Origin: Nocardia grenadensis NBRC 108939
GTDB lineage: Bacteria; Actinomycetota; Actinomycetes; Mycobacteriales; Mycobacteriaceae
Direction: 5' to 3'
NCBI RefSeq assembly: GCF_001613445.1
Contig: NZ_BDCJ01000029.1
Location: 49,333-113,332 of the forward strand
Length of the DNA stretch: 64,000 bases
Positions 1 to 8,657 of the stretch are shown piece by piece. The notes under the pieces were generated by a model that was given only the letters and a program-made list of their open reading frames with translations, was not told the DNA's origin and searched no databases. Positions within the stretch are counted from its first letter, which is position 1; every line of letters begins with the position of its first letter. Position numbers and translations under genes: made by a program.

Positions 1-1
1 C

Positions 2-1195
2 GCGCTGGTCACCGGGCTCAGCTATCTGGAGCTGGTCACCAAGTACCCCCAGGCCGCCGGCGCCGCGCTCTACACCCACAAGGCGTTCGGGATCCATTTC
101 GTCACCTTCATGGTGACGTTCGCGGTGATGAGTTCCGGTATCACCTCCGCCGCGACCGCGGCCAAGGCCTTCGGGGCGAATTTCGCCGAAGCCTTCGAAT
201 TCGACGGCAAGGGCCCCTTGCTCACCGTGATCGCGCTGGCCTTCATGGCGGCGGTCGCTGCGATCAATCTGCGCGGCGTCGGGGAGAGTGTCAAGGCCAA
301 TGTCCTGCTCACCTGTGTGGAACTGTCCGGTCTGCTGATCGTGGTGTGTATCGGGCTGTGGGCCCTGGGATTCGGTAACGGCGACTTCGGCCGGATCATC
401 GAATTCGACACCGGTGACCGCACCGCGTTCGGCGGCGTCATCGCGGCGACCACATTGGCCTTCTACGCCATGGTCGGCTTCGAGGATTCGGTGAACATGG
501 CCGAGGAGACCAAGGAGCCCAACAGGATCTTTTCCAAGATCCTGCTCACCGGGTTGCTGATCACCGGAGCGATCTATGTGGTGGTCTCCATCACGGCGGT
601 GGCGCTGGTCCCGCCGGACCAGCTCGCCGAGGGCGACACCCCGCTGCTGCAGGTGGTGGAGATCGGGGCACCCGGATTCCCCACCCAGCTCTTCGCCTTC
701 ATCACAATGTTCGCGGTGGCCAATTCGGCCCTTATCAATATGCTGATGGCCAGCCGGCTGCTCTACGGTATGGCCAAGCACAAGGTGATCCCCCGGGTGC
801 TGGGCCGGGTCAACCGGAGTCGGCGTACCCCGCATATCGCGATCCTGTTCACCACCCTGCTGGCGTTCGGCCTGCTCGCCTTCGTCGACCAGGTGCCCGA
901 ACTCGGTGGCACCACCGCGCTGCTGCTGCTCGCGGTGTTCACCATCGTCAACATCGCGGTCCTCGTCCTCCGGCGCGACCGGGTGGCCCACGAGCATTTC
1001 CGCACCCCGACAGCGCTACCGGTGCTCGGCGCGGCGTGCTGTGCGTATCTGGCCACCCCCTTCACCGACCGCAACCCTCAGCAGTACGCCATCGCGGGGG
1101 TGCTGCTGCTCATCGGCGTCGTACTCTGGGCGTTCACCACGTTGTGGAACAAACAGCACAATGTCCGGGCCCTGGGCCCGGGAGTCGATATCTAG
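2..1195 (+). CDS. APC-family amino acid permease (5' end outside window)
   Basis: The reading frame is open from base 2, so the gene starts upstream of the window and about 397 codons are visible. The protein is a chain of long hydrophobic helices. It contains the segment ELVTKYPQAAGAALYTHKAF near the visible N-terminus and GFEDSVNMAEETKEPNR in the middle, both typical of the amino acid-polyamine-organocation (APC) superfamily, which moves amino acids across the inner membrane by proton symport or exchange. The end IGVVLWAFTTLWNKQ fits a last helix plus a short cytosolic tail. The substrate cannot be read from the sequence. Confidence 0.85.
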   Translation, partial: ALVTGLSYLELVTKYPQAAGAALYTHKAFGIHFVTFMVTFAVMSSGITSAATAAKAFGANFAEAFEFDGKGPLLTVIALAFMAAVAAINLRGVGESVKANVLLTCVELSGLLIVVCIGLWALGFGNGDFGRIIEFDTGDRTAFGGVIAATTLAFYAMVGFEDSVNMAEETKEPNRIFSKILLTGLLITGAIYVVVSITAVALVPPDQLAEGDTPLLQVVEIGAPGFPTQLFAFITMFAVANSALINMLMASRLLYGMAKHKVIPRVLGRVNRSRRTPHIAILFTTLLAFGLLAFVDQVPELGGTTALLLLAVFTIVNIAVLVLRRDRVAHEHFRTPTALPVLGAACCAYLATPFTDRNPQQYAIAGVLLLIGVVLWAFTTLWNKQHNVRALGPGVDI

Positions 1196-1294
1196 CCACC
1201 TGTCCCATCTTCCGCCCAGGTCGCCGGTTTCCCACCGGTGCTCAGGAATTCGCGGAAGTGACGAGTCGACGCGCGATCGGTAACGTATTCGCCG

Positions 1295-1822
1295 ATGACA
1301 AGCATGGACGCCAGGTTCGGCGATGCGGCTGGGTCGGTGCCCCTGCCCAGCCCGTGGGACCTCAATGCCTACCTCGCCGAGGTGGCCGCGCACCGGAAGC
1401 GGCCGATCTCGTTGCAGCCGGCCCACCGGTCGGCGCTGGCCGATCTGGGATGCAACGGCAACGGCCTCTGGATAGCCCGTAAGAACGACGACATCATCGT
1501 CTACGACGCGTCCGCCTCCGGCCGCAATGCCGACCACATCGTGTTGCACGCGATCGGCCATATGCTGCTGGGGCACGGCGGCCCGGGTGCCGAGGACCCC
1601 GACACCACCCGCATCTCGCTGGGTGCGCTCAACGCCTCACTGCTCGACGCTCTGGCCACGATCGCCCCCGGATCGATCACGCAGATCCTGGGCCGCGACG
1701 ATTTCGGCCCCGACCGGGAACGCGAGGCCGGTGTCTTCGCCGAGATGACCATGGTCTACGCGGCGCTGCCCCGGCGGCGCACCCGCTCCTTCTGGCCCTT
1801 CGGCCGCCGCCGCAACAAGTAG
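1295..1822 (+). CDS. ImmA/IrrE-like metallopeptidase-fold protein without catalytic Glu
   Basis: The 175-residue protein resembles the zinc-peptidase domain of ImmA/IrrE proteins, with the core LHAIGHMLLGHGG at about residues 88-100 and a downstream helix REREAGVFAEMTMVYA. Active relatives carry HExxH; here the motif reads HAIGH, so the catalytic Glu is Ala, and the usual EAD of the third ligand region is EAG. There is no HTH domain. ATG at 1295 is followed by a second in-frame ATG at 1304, and either could be used. The C-terminus is basic (RRRTRSFWPFGRRR). It may be an inactive sensor or partner domain rather than a protease. It lies alone between a permease gene and a nitrobindin gene. Confidence 0.6.
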   Translation: MTSMDARFGDAAGSVPLPSPWDLNAYLAEVAAHRKRPISLQPAHRSALADLGCNGNGLWIARKNDDIIVYDASASGRNADHIVLHAIGHMLLGHGGPGAEDPDTTRISLGALNASLLDALATIAPGSITQILGRDDFGPDREREAGVFAEMTMVYAALPRRRTRSFWPFGRRRNK

Positions 1823-1882
1823 CGGCAGATCCGGCGCGCCCACCCGGCACGGGTACTGGAAAGACCGGTCGAGGGTCTACGC

Positions 1883-2386
1883 TTGTGGGCCGTGGCCGAA
1901 CCGCAGACACCCGCCCCGCATCCCGATGTCGCCCCGCTGGCCGGATTGCTCGGTACCTGGCGCGGTCGCGGCCAGGGCGACTACCCGACGATCGAACCCT
2001 TCGGCTATCTGGAGGAGATCACCTTCGGGCATCTGGGCCGGCCGTTCCTGACCTACCGCCAACGCACCCGGCACGCCGACGACAACCGGCCCCTCCATGT
2101 GGAGACCGGATATCTGCGCTGCGCCGGCCCCGACCGGGTGGAGCTCATCCTCGCCCATCCCACCGGGATCACCGAGATCTGCGAGGGGAAACTCACCCTC
2201 GGCGACGACGAGCTACGCCTGGAACTGGAGTCGACCGCGATCGGTCTGAGCAGCACGGCCAAATCGGTGACCGCCCTCAGCCGGACCGTGCACATGCACG
2301 GCGGCGTCATCGACTACACCCTGCAGATGGGTGCCGTCGGCCTGCCGTTACAGGATCATCTGGCGGCGAGTCTGCACAAAATCTGA
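1883..2386 (+). CDS. Nitrobindin-family heme-binding protein (FABP/THAP4 C-terminal-like)
   Basis: The small beta-barrel protein carries the family signature GTWRGRGQGDYPTIEPFGYLEE-like region near residue 25 and ends with LQMGAVGLPLQDHLAASLH, whose His is the expected axial heme ligand. It is close in length and pattern to M. tuberculosis Rv2717c. Such proteins bind ferric heme and are proposed to handle NO or peroxynitrite. The start chosen is TTG at 1883, because a GAGGG lies 7 nt upstream; GTG at 1892 is an alternative giving 164 residues. It is the third of three plus-strand genes here but is spaced too far from its neighbours to show an operon. Confidence 0.8.
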   Translation: MWAVAEPQTPAPHPDVAPLAGLLGTWRGRGQGDYPTIEPFGYLEEITFGHLGRPFLTYRQRTRHADDNRPLHVETGYLRCAGPDRVELILAHPTGITEICEGKLTLGDDELRLELESTAIGLSSTAKSVTALSRTVHMHGGVIDYTLQMGAVGLPLQDHLAASLHKI

Positions 2387-2599
2387 ATGGAACGTAACGA
2401 GTGGATCACAGATAACGTGGCCGGGGTCACGATTTGCTCGTCATCGATTTAATCCACCTTTCCTTCTTGTCTCGGTGGGTACTCCCCGCTTAGGTTGGCC
2501 TGAGCAGCAAATCAGCAGATAACTCTTCCGCAGAGCCCGGTCGCCAGCAGCAATCCGAGCTCGCTGTCTGTCGAACCTCTGAATCGGAGGGAGCCGGAA

Positions 2600-2827
2600 A
2601 TGAAGCGTTTCACCGTTGCGTTCATCACTGCCGGATTGATCCTGGGCGGCGCCGGGGTCGTCGAGATCCTGGGGACCGATACCGCTTCGTCGGCACCGGT
2701 CGACGATCGGACCGTATCGGTCGTCGCGCCCGCCCGGGTCAGCGATTCGGTGACAACCGATACCCGCATCACCGATATCGGTCACCGTTATGCGACCGCG
2801 TCGGAAACCGGGTCCTTCGGACAGTGA
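2600..2827 (+). CDS. Small secreted protein of unknown function
   Basis: The 75-residue protein has an N-terminal signal-peptide-like segment (MKRFTVAFITAGLILGGAGV), then a Thr/Ser/Val-rich tail with the repeated pattern DTRITDIGHR. A clean ribosome site GGAGG sits 9 nt before the ATG, which supports expression. No family is recognised and there is no lipobox Cys, so it is probably exported and soluble or processed. The 213 bp before it have lower GC than the genes around them (TTTGCTCGTCATCGATTTAA around 2435), which suggests a promoter region of its own. Confidence 0.6.
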   Translation: MKRFTVAFITAGLILGGAGVVEILGTDTASSAPVDDRTVSVVAPARVSDSVTTDTRITDIGHRYATASETGSFGQ

Positions 2828-2850
2828 CCGGGCCCGCGTAGCGAGCGGTA

Positions 2851-4638
2851 TCAGTATCCCGGGGGCAGCGCCGCCAGCATATCCCGCGTCACCGCTACCG
2901 CGTTATCCGAACTTCCACCTCTGACCAGCAGCGTCGCGAAAGCGATATCGCCTCGGTACCCGACGAACCAGGAATGCGAACCTCCTTCCACTTCCGCTTC
3001 GCCGGTCTTACCGAAGACCTCCCCCTGATCGGCGATGCGGTCCGCGGTGCCCGCGACGACCACCTGTCGCATCATTGCCCGCAGCCCGCGCACCACATCC
3101 GGTGCGAGGGCGGGTCGTGGACCGTCGACCACCGTCTCCCGGCCCGCGATCAAGTAGGGGGTCGGTGCCGATCCCGAGGCGACGGCCGCGGCCAGGAGCG
3201 CCATACCGAACGGGCTCACCACCACCCGCCCCTGACCGATCCCGTCCTCGGTGCGCTGGGTGCGGTCGTCGGTCGCGGGCACCGATCCGGAGAAGGTCGG
3301 CAATCCCACCACCGCATAATCCGGTCCGATACCGAAAGCCGCCGCACTGTCGGTGAGCGCGGATTCCGGCAATTCACTGGCCAATCGGGCGAACGAGGTA
3401 TTGCATGAGCGCGCGTACGCGGTGGTCATCGGTACATCGCCGACGGAGAAGCCGTTGTAATTCGGAATCATCCGCTCGCCGATCGTGACCGCGCTGGGGC
3501 AGGAGACCACGGTGTCGGGCGTCGCGATACCCTCGTTCATCGCGGCCGCTGCGGTCACCGTCTTGAACACCGACCCGGGCGGGTACTGGCCGATGGTTGC
3601 CACCGGCCCGTCCCGGTCGGCGGACGCGTTCTGTGCCACCGCGAGAATGCCGCCGGTCGAAGGCTCGATCACCACCATCATGGTCTGTTCCCGGCGCCCG
3701 TCGACCGCGCGCTGCGCCGCGTTCTGGATGCGGCGGTCCACACTCAGCGCGAAGGACGGCGCCGGCTGCGCCGCCACTTCGTACAGCACTCCGGTCTCGG
3801 CACCGCCGGCATTGCGGGCCACCACCCGCCAACCCGACCGGCCGTCGACCTCGTCGATCACCGCCTGCCGGACCTGGGTCATCAGATCGGGGGCGAATTT
3901 CCGGTCGGTGGCCGCCATATCCCACTCCTGGGTCACCCGCACGCCCGGCAGCCCGATGAGCCGGGGACCGGCCCGGCCGAACTCGACCTCGTTCAGCACG
4001 ATCACCGTGTACACGCCGTCGGCGGCGCGCGCGGAATCCAGGATGCGATCCGGGGTGAGCCGCTCGTCGATATCGGCCAGGACCTCGGATAGAGCCGTCG
4101 CCACCCGATGCGGGTCGGCACTGTCGGCGGCATCGAAGGTCACCCGCGAGACGGTGCCCGGAACCAGGACATCGCTACCGGACTGTTCGTTGACCCGGGC
4201 CCGCGGCGCGGGCTGTATCGACAGCGCCATGGTCTGGGTATCGCCGAGTCGCGGATGCACGGCCACGCCGCTCCAGCGCACCGTCCAGGCACCCCCGGTG
4301 CGCACCATCGGTAACTGCCCCGCATAAGTCCACGTGCGGCTGCCCGGCAGCCGCCATTCGTAGGTGTAGTCGACGGTGGCGGTGTCACCGGCGATGCGGG
4401 CGGCGCCGGTATCGGCGTGCAACTCTTCGGCGCCCAGTTCTTCCCACGCCGAAGACAGTGCGGCGAAAGCCTTTTCGGGCCGGGTGGTCCGATCGGCGGC
4501 CGCCTCGATATCGCGCGCGGCGAATGCCCCGAGAAAACCGTCCGCGGCGGTGATCGGCCCGGAGGAGCCCGCCGCACAACCGGTCACGGCGAGCGCGAGC
4601 GCCGCGACCGCGATCACGAGTACCGATCGGATCGTCAT
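2851..4638 (-). CDS. Lipoprotein penicillin-binding protein (class B-like transpeptidase, Rv2864c type)
   Basis: The 595-residue precursor starts MTIRSVLVIAVAALALAVTG-C, a lipoprotein signal with lipobox AVTGC, so it is anchored outside the membrane by lipid rather than by a helix. An NTF2/MecA-N-like domain follows (from about residue 30), then a dimerisation region and a C-terminal transpeptidase. Catalytic motifs are visible: PGSVFKT (Ser near residue 356), RSCNTSF (SxN-type, near 410) and FGKTGEAE (KTG, near 542). It crosslinks peptidoglycan and is a beta-lactam target. ATG at 4638 is chosen because it begins the signal peptide; the frame stays open further upstream but that part has no recognisable protein character. 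The gene order PBP, GNAT, ispG matches M. tuberculosis. Confidence 0.88.
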   Translation of the reverse strand: MTIRSVLVIAVAALALAVTGCAAGSSGPITAADGFLGAFAARDIEAAADRTTRPEKAFAALSSAWEELGAEELHADTGAARIAGDTATVDYTYEWRLPGSRTWTYAGQLPMVRTGGAWTVRWSGVAVHPRLGDTQTMALSIQPAPRARVNEQSGSDVLVPGTVSRVTFDAADSADPHRVATALSEVLADIDERLTPDRILDSARAADGVYTVIVLNEVEFGRAGPRLIGLPGVRVTQEWDMAATDRKFAPDLMTQVRQAVIDEVDGRSGWRVVARNAGGAETGVLYEVAAQPAPSFALSVDRRIQNAAQRAVDGRREQTMMVVIEPSTGGILAVAQNASADRDGPVATIGQYPPGSVFKTVTAAAAMNEGIATPDTVVSCPSAVTIGERMIPNYNGFSVGDVPMTTAYARSCNTSFARLASELPESALTDSAAAFGIGPDYAVVGLPTFSGSVPATDDRTQRTEDGIGQGRVVVSPFGMALLAAAVASGSAPTPYLIAGRETVVDGPRPALAPDVVRGLRAMMRQVVVAGTADRIADQGEVFGKTGEAEVEGGSHSWFVGYRGDIAFATLLVRGGSSDNAVAVTRDMLAALPPGY

Positions 4639-4700
4639 CGGAGCCGATGGTAGGCGACCGGAGCCGGTGATCACCTGCGGCACACCGGATCCGCCCGGGA

Positions 4701-5564
4701 TCAGTCGAGCAGGACCGTGGCGAAGGTGGCGATCTGCCGGAACCCGACCGCCCGATAGGCCCGCCGGGCCACCTCGTTGTAGTCGTTGACGTACAGGCTG
4801 GCCGTACGCCCCGACGCGACGACCGCATTGGCCACCGCCGCCGTACCCGCCGTGCCCAGGCCCTGCCCCCGGTGTTCCGGATGCACCCAGACGCCCTGGA
4901 TCTGCCCGGTGCGCCGGGACTGCGCGCCCACCTCCGCCTTGAATACGACCTCGCCGTCGGCGAACCGTGCCCAGGCCCGGCCGGCCTCGATCAGTCCGGC
5001 CACCCGGCGCCGATAGCCGCGCCCCCCGTCGCCGGCCCGGGGATCGATCCCGACCTCCTCTATGAACATCGCGATCGCGGCCGCGAGATACCGGTCGAGT
5101 TCTTCGGGACGGACCTGGCGTACCTGTGGGTCGGCGGCCGATACGGCGGTATCGGTCAGGGCCAGCAGCGGCTGTGCGCCCCGAACCTCCCGTTCCGGAC
5201 CCCAGTGGTCGGCGAGCATCTCCCACAGCGGCAGCGCGAGTTCCTGCCGGCCGACCACCGATGAGCACATCCGGGGCCACCGGATGGCCCGGTCGGCGAA
5301 GGCGCGCAGCGCCTCACGGCCGCCGCGCAGCGGGATGAGATTCACCCCGGAGAAGCACAATGATTCCGACGGACCGCCATGACTCCACAGCTCACCCTGA
5401 CCGCACCGGTTGTCCAGACCGTATTCCTGTAACCGGGCGGCGACCATGCAGGTGGCCACCGGATCATCATCGAGGACCCGGAGTACCTGGGCAAGGTCCC
5501 GCTTGGCGAGCTGACGCGCGGGAACGAATTTCGCGCGCCGGGTCGGCTCCAGCAGACTCCGCAC
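4701..5564 (-). CDS. GNAT acetyltransferase with N-terminal DUF4081 (Rv2867c type)
   Basis: The 287-residue protein has an N-terminal domain typical of the actinobacterial DUF4081 family (DDDPVATCMVAARLQEYGLD) and a C-terminal GNAT fold. The acetyl-CoA-binding loop is visible as IQGVWVHPEHRGQGLGTA near residue 225, followed by LYVNDYNEVARRAYRAVGF. It should transfer an acyl group from acetyl-CoA to an unknown amine or protein substrate. It lies just downstream of ispG on the same strand, 124 bp away, as in M. tuberculosis where Rv2867c neighbours gcpE. The substrate cannot be inferred. Confidence 0.82.
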   Translation of the reverse strand: MRSLLEPTRRAKFVPARQLAKRDLAQVLRVLDDDPVATCMVAARLQEYGLDNRCGQGELWSHGGPSESLCFSGVNLIPLRGGREALRAFADRAIRWPRMCSSVVGRQELALPLWEMLADHWGPEREVRGAQPLLALTDTAVSAADPQVRQVRPEELDRYLAAAIAMFIEEVGIDPRAGDGGRGYRRRVAGLIEAGRAWARFADGEVVFKAEVGAQSRRTGQIQGVWVHPEHRGQGLGTAGTAAVANAVVASGRTASLYVNDYNEVARRAYRAVGFRQIATFATVLLD

Positions 5565-5688
5565 CTACAACAGCCTGCCATGAACCGCACCGCGACGGTA
5601 CGAATATCCGGAAAGCGTCAGCGCGCCGTGCACGGAGCGGGTAGCCCCGACCGGCTCGCCGGCGCGGCGAGCCGGGGGCGCGGGGAAC

Positions 5689-6846
5689 TCAGCCCACGCT
5701 GATGACCGGCTGACCGGTCTCGGCGTCCTCACCCATCTCCTCGGCGATCCGCATGGCCTCTTCGATGAGGGTCTCCACGATCTGCGCCTCGGGCACCGTT
5801 TTCACGACTTCGCCCTTGACGAAGATCTGTCCCTTGCCGTTCCCGGAGGCGACCCCGAGATCGGCCTCCCGGGCCTCGCCCGGTCCGTTCACCACACAGC
5901 CCATGACCGCGACTCGCAGCGGCACTTCCAGGCCGTCCAGACCCGCGGTGACCTCGTCGGCCAGGGTGTACACGTCCACCTGCGCGCGACCGCAGGAGGG
6001 GCAGGACACAATCTCGAGTTTGCGGGGCCGCAGATTCAGCGACTGCAGGATCTGCCCGCCGACCTTCACTTCCTCGGCCGGCGGCGCGGACAGCGAGACC
6101 CGGATGGTGTCGCCGATACCCTCACTCAGCAGCGCGCCGAACGCGACCGCGGATTTCACGGTCCCCTGGAAGGCCGGACCCGCCTCGGTGACCCCGAGGT
6201 GCAGCGGATAGTCGCACTGCGCGGCCAGCTGCCGGTACGCCTCGACCATCACCACCGGGTCGTTGTGCTTGACCGAGATCTTGATATCGCCGAAGCCGTG
6301 CTCCTCGAACAGACTCGCCTCCCACAACGCCGACTCCACCAGCGCTTCCGGGGTGGCCTTGCCGTACTTGGCCATCATCCGCTTGTCGAGGGAACCGGCG
6401 TTCACCCCGATCCGGATCGGGATACCGGCGGCACCGGCCGCCTTGGCGACCTCCGCGACCCGACCGTCGAACTCTTTGATGTTGCCGGGGTTGACCCGCA
6501 CCGCCGCACAGCCCGCGTCGATAGCGGCGAAGATGTAGCGCGGCTGGAAATGGATATCGGCGATCACCGGGATCTGCGATTTCTTCGCGATCACGGGTAG
6601 CGCGTCGGCATCCTCCTGCCGCGGGCACGCCACCCGCACGATATCGCAGCCCGACGCGGTGAGCTCCGCGATCTGCTGCAATGTCGCGTTCACATCGTGC
6701 GTTTTGGTCGTCGTCATCGACTGCACCGAGATCGGGTGGTCGCTGCCCACACCGACACCGCCCACCATCAACTGGCGGGTTTTGCGCCGCGGTGCGAGCA
6801 CCGCGGCCGGTGCGGTCGGCATCCCCAATCCGATTGTGCTGGTCAC
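5689..6846 (-). CDS. ispG: 4-hydroxy-3-methylbut-2-en-1-yl diphosphate synthase
   Basis: IspG (GcpE) converts MEcPP to HMBPP, the penultimate step of the MEP isoprenoid pathway, using a 4Fe-4S cluster. The 385-residue product has the N-terminal TIM-barrel sequence HPISVQSMTTTKTHDV, the segment VRVNPGNIKEF, and the cluster cysteines in SCPSCGR (about residue 280) and GCVVNGPGEA (about 314). GTG at 6846 is chosen: it gives MTSTIGLGMPTAP and the normal family length, whereas the open frame to 6966 adds a non-homologous basic stretch. It is divergent from the DUF2631 gene and dxr; in M. tuberculosis it instead directly follows rip1. Confidence 0.95.
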   Translation of the reverse strand: MTSTIGLGMPTAPAAVLAPRRKTRQLMVGGVGVGSDHPISVQSMTTTKTHDVNATLQQIAELTASGCDIVRVACPRQEDADALPVIAKKSQIPVIADIHFQPRYIFAAIDAGCAAVRVNPGNIKEFDGRVAEVAKAAGAAGIPIRIGVNAGSLDKRMMAKYGKATPEALVESALWEASLFEEHGFGDIKISVKHNDPVVMVEAYRQLAAQCDYPLHLGVTEAGPAFQGTVKSAVAFGALLSEGIGDTIRVSLSAPPAEEVKVGGQILQSLNLRPRKLEIVSCPSCGRAQVDVYTLADEVTAGLDGLEVPLRVAVMGCVVNGPGEAREADLGVASGNGKGQIFVKGEVVKTVPEAQIVETLIEEAMRIAEEMGEDAETGQPVISVG

Positions 6847-7027
6847 TTTCGGCTGCCTACTTTCGTACTGGTCCGGCCGGTCGGTGCCGAGTGTAGTCCC
6901 GCCCCCGACCGGGGGCCGCCGAGACATGGACAACAGTCGCGACCGGCACCAGCACGTCACCGGCACGTCACCTCGCCGTAGCCGGCCGTACCTCGCGCCG
7001 CAGGGCGGCCTGCGGCGCAGACGCCGA

Positions 7028-7297
7028 TTACCGGGGCTTGCGGCGCAGCACGATATCGCGGACCACGAGCACCGCCAGGGCGGCGGCGAATCCGACGAGG
7101 TAGAGATCCTCGACCTTGCCGTGGTGATTGCCCTTCAGCATGCCCAGCAGGATGATGATCACCACGACCGCGGCCACCTGGAACGTCCGGCGGGATTCCC
7201 CGCTCCAGCCCCAGGCCGCCGACGGAACCTCTGCGGGGTCCACCTTGGTGACGGCGACAGCCTTGTCGCTGGTGGGTTCGACTTCCGTGGCGGCCAC
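7028..7297 (-). CDS. DUF2631 small membrane protein
   Basis: The 89-residue protein has a charged N-terminus, a conserved AAWGWSGESRRTFQV stretch and two hydrophobic segments (AAVVVIIILLGML and LYLVGFAAALAVLVV), ending in a basic tail RRKPR. This is the pattern of the actinobacterial DUF2631 family, found near dxr in mycobacteria (Rv2876). Function is unknown. GTG at 7297 is preceded by AGGAGG with a 7 nt spacer. It is transcribed divergently from dxr, with 74 bp between the two starts. Confidence 0.8.
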   Translation of the reverse strand: MAATEVEPTSDKAVAVTKVDPAEVPSAAWGWSGESRRTFQVAAVVVIIILLGMLKGNHHGKVEDLYLVGFAAALAVLVVRDIVLRRKPR

Positions 7298-7371
7298 GAT
7301 CGCTCCTCCTCGAGAGAACGGATACTGCCCGATATCGTGGCATACGACCGCCCGTCGTAGCCAGCAGGGGC

Positions 7372-8532
7372 ATGGTCGGTGACAATGAACAGGTGTCAGA
7401 TCTCCGCAGAGTCCTCCTGCTCGGCAGCACCGGTTCCATCGGCACCCAGGCGCTCGAGGTGATCGCCGCGAATCCGGACAGATTCGAAGTCGTCGGCCTG
7501 GCCGCGGGTGGCGGGAACACCGAATTGCTCGCCGCGCAGATGGCCGCGACCGGCACGACCGCCGTGGCCGTGGCCGACCCGGCCGCGGGGGCCGAACTGG
7601 GAGTCGCCTTGACCGGGGCGGGCGCGGTGACCGAACTGGTCCGCCGTACCGAGGCCGATGTCGTGCTCAACGCGCTGGTCGGATCACTGGGCCTGGAGCC
7701 GACGCTGGCCGCGCTGGAAAGCGGCGCGACACTGGCGCTGGCGAACAAGGAGTCGCTGGTGGCCGGCGGCTCGCTGGTCACCCGGGCGGCGCGACCGGGC
7801 CAGCTGGTGCCGGTCGATTCGGAACATTCGGCGCTGGCCCAGTGCCTGCGCGGCGGGCGGGCCGAAGAGGTCGCCACACTGGTTCTCACTGCCTCCGGTG
7901 GGCCGTTCCGCGGCTGGACCACCGAGATGCTGGACGGGGTGAACCCCGCCGAGGCGAAAACCCATCCGACCTGGTCCATGGGTCCGATGAACACCCTGAA
8001 CTCGGCCTCGCTGGTCAACAAGGGCCTGGAGCTGATCGAAACGCATCTGCTGTTCGGTGTCCCCTATGACCGCATCGAGGTCACCGTGCACCCGCAATCG
8101 ATCGTGCACTCGATGGTCACCTTCACCGACGGCTCCACCCTCGCCCAGGCGAGCCCGCCCGATATGAAGCTGCCGATCGCCCTGGCGCTGGGCTGGCCGG
8201 ACCGCGTGCCCGGAGCCGCCACGCCGTGCGATTTCGGCACCGCCGCCACCTGGACCTTCGAACCCGTGGACAACGAGGTGTTCCCGGCCGTGGAACTGGC
8301 CCGGGAAGCCGGTACCGCGGGCGGCTGCGTCACCGCCGTGTACAACGCCGCCAACGAGGTCGCGGTGCAGGCCTTCCTGGACGGCCGGATCCGCTTCCCG
8401 GAAATCGTGCGCACCGTGGCACAGGTTGTACACGACGCCGACCGGTGGCGCGCCGAACCCACCGAACTCGCCGAGGTACTCGCCGCCGACGAGTGGGCAC
8501 GCGACCGTGCCCGTACCCTCGTACAGCGGTAA
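7372..8532 (+). CDS. dxr: 1-deoxy-D-xylulose 5-phosphate reductoisomerase
   Basis: Dxr makes MEP from DXP with NADPH and is the first committed step of the MEP pathway and the target of fosmidomycin. The 386-residue protein has the NADPH loop LGSTGSIGTQAL, the motif ANKESLVAGG near residue 125, the metal/substrate stretch VPVDSEHSALAQCL and the flexible-loop region HPTWSMGPMNTLNSA. Length matches the family. ATG at 7372 is used; the in-frame GTG at 7393 is an alternative. rseP follows on the same strand 125 bp on, the same pairing as in mycobacteria. Confidence 0.95.
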   Translation: MVGDNEQVSDLRRVLLLGSTGSIGTQALEVIAANPDRFEVVGLAAGGGNTELLAAQMAATGTTAVAVADPAAGAELGVALTGAGAVTELVRRTEADVVLNALVGSLGLEPTLAALESGATLALANKESLVAGGSLVTRAARPGQLVPVDSEHSALAQCLRGGRAEEVATLVLTASGGPFRGWTTEMLDGVNPAEAKTHPTWSMGPMNTLNSASLVNKGLELIETHLLFGVPYDRIEVTVHPQSIVHSMVTFTDGSTLAQASPPDMKLPIALALGWPDRVPGAATPCDFGTAATWTFEPVDNEVFPAVELAREAGTAGGCVTAVYNAANEVAVQAFLDGRIRFPEIVRTVAQVVHDADRWRAEPTELAEVLAADEWARDRARTLVQR

Positions 8533-8657
8533 CCGATGTCGCGAATGGTCGAGGCACCGCTCGCGGGCGGTTACTGTGGACACGTGCTCGCGGCCGCTCC
8601 GGTCTCTGTGCGGGCCGGGAGTAATGATCTGCGCACCGCAGGAGGGCTGTAGACCAC

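Noticed and set aside
4639..5280. N-terminal extension of the PBP gene
   Set aside because: The frame is open but overlaps the GNAT gene, is Arg/Gly-rich, and a true lipoprotein signal starts at 4638.
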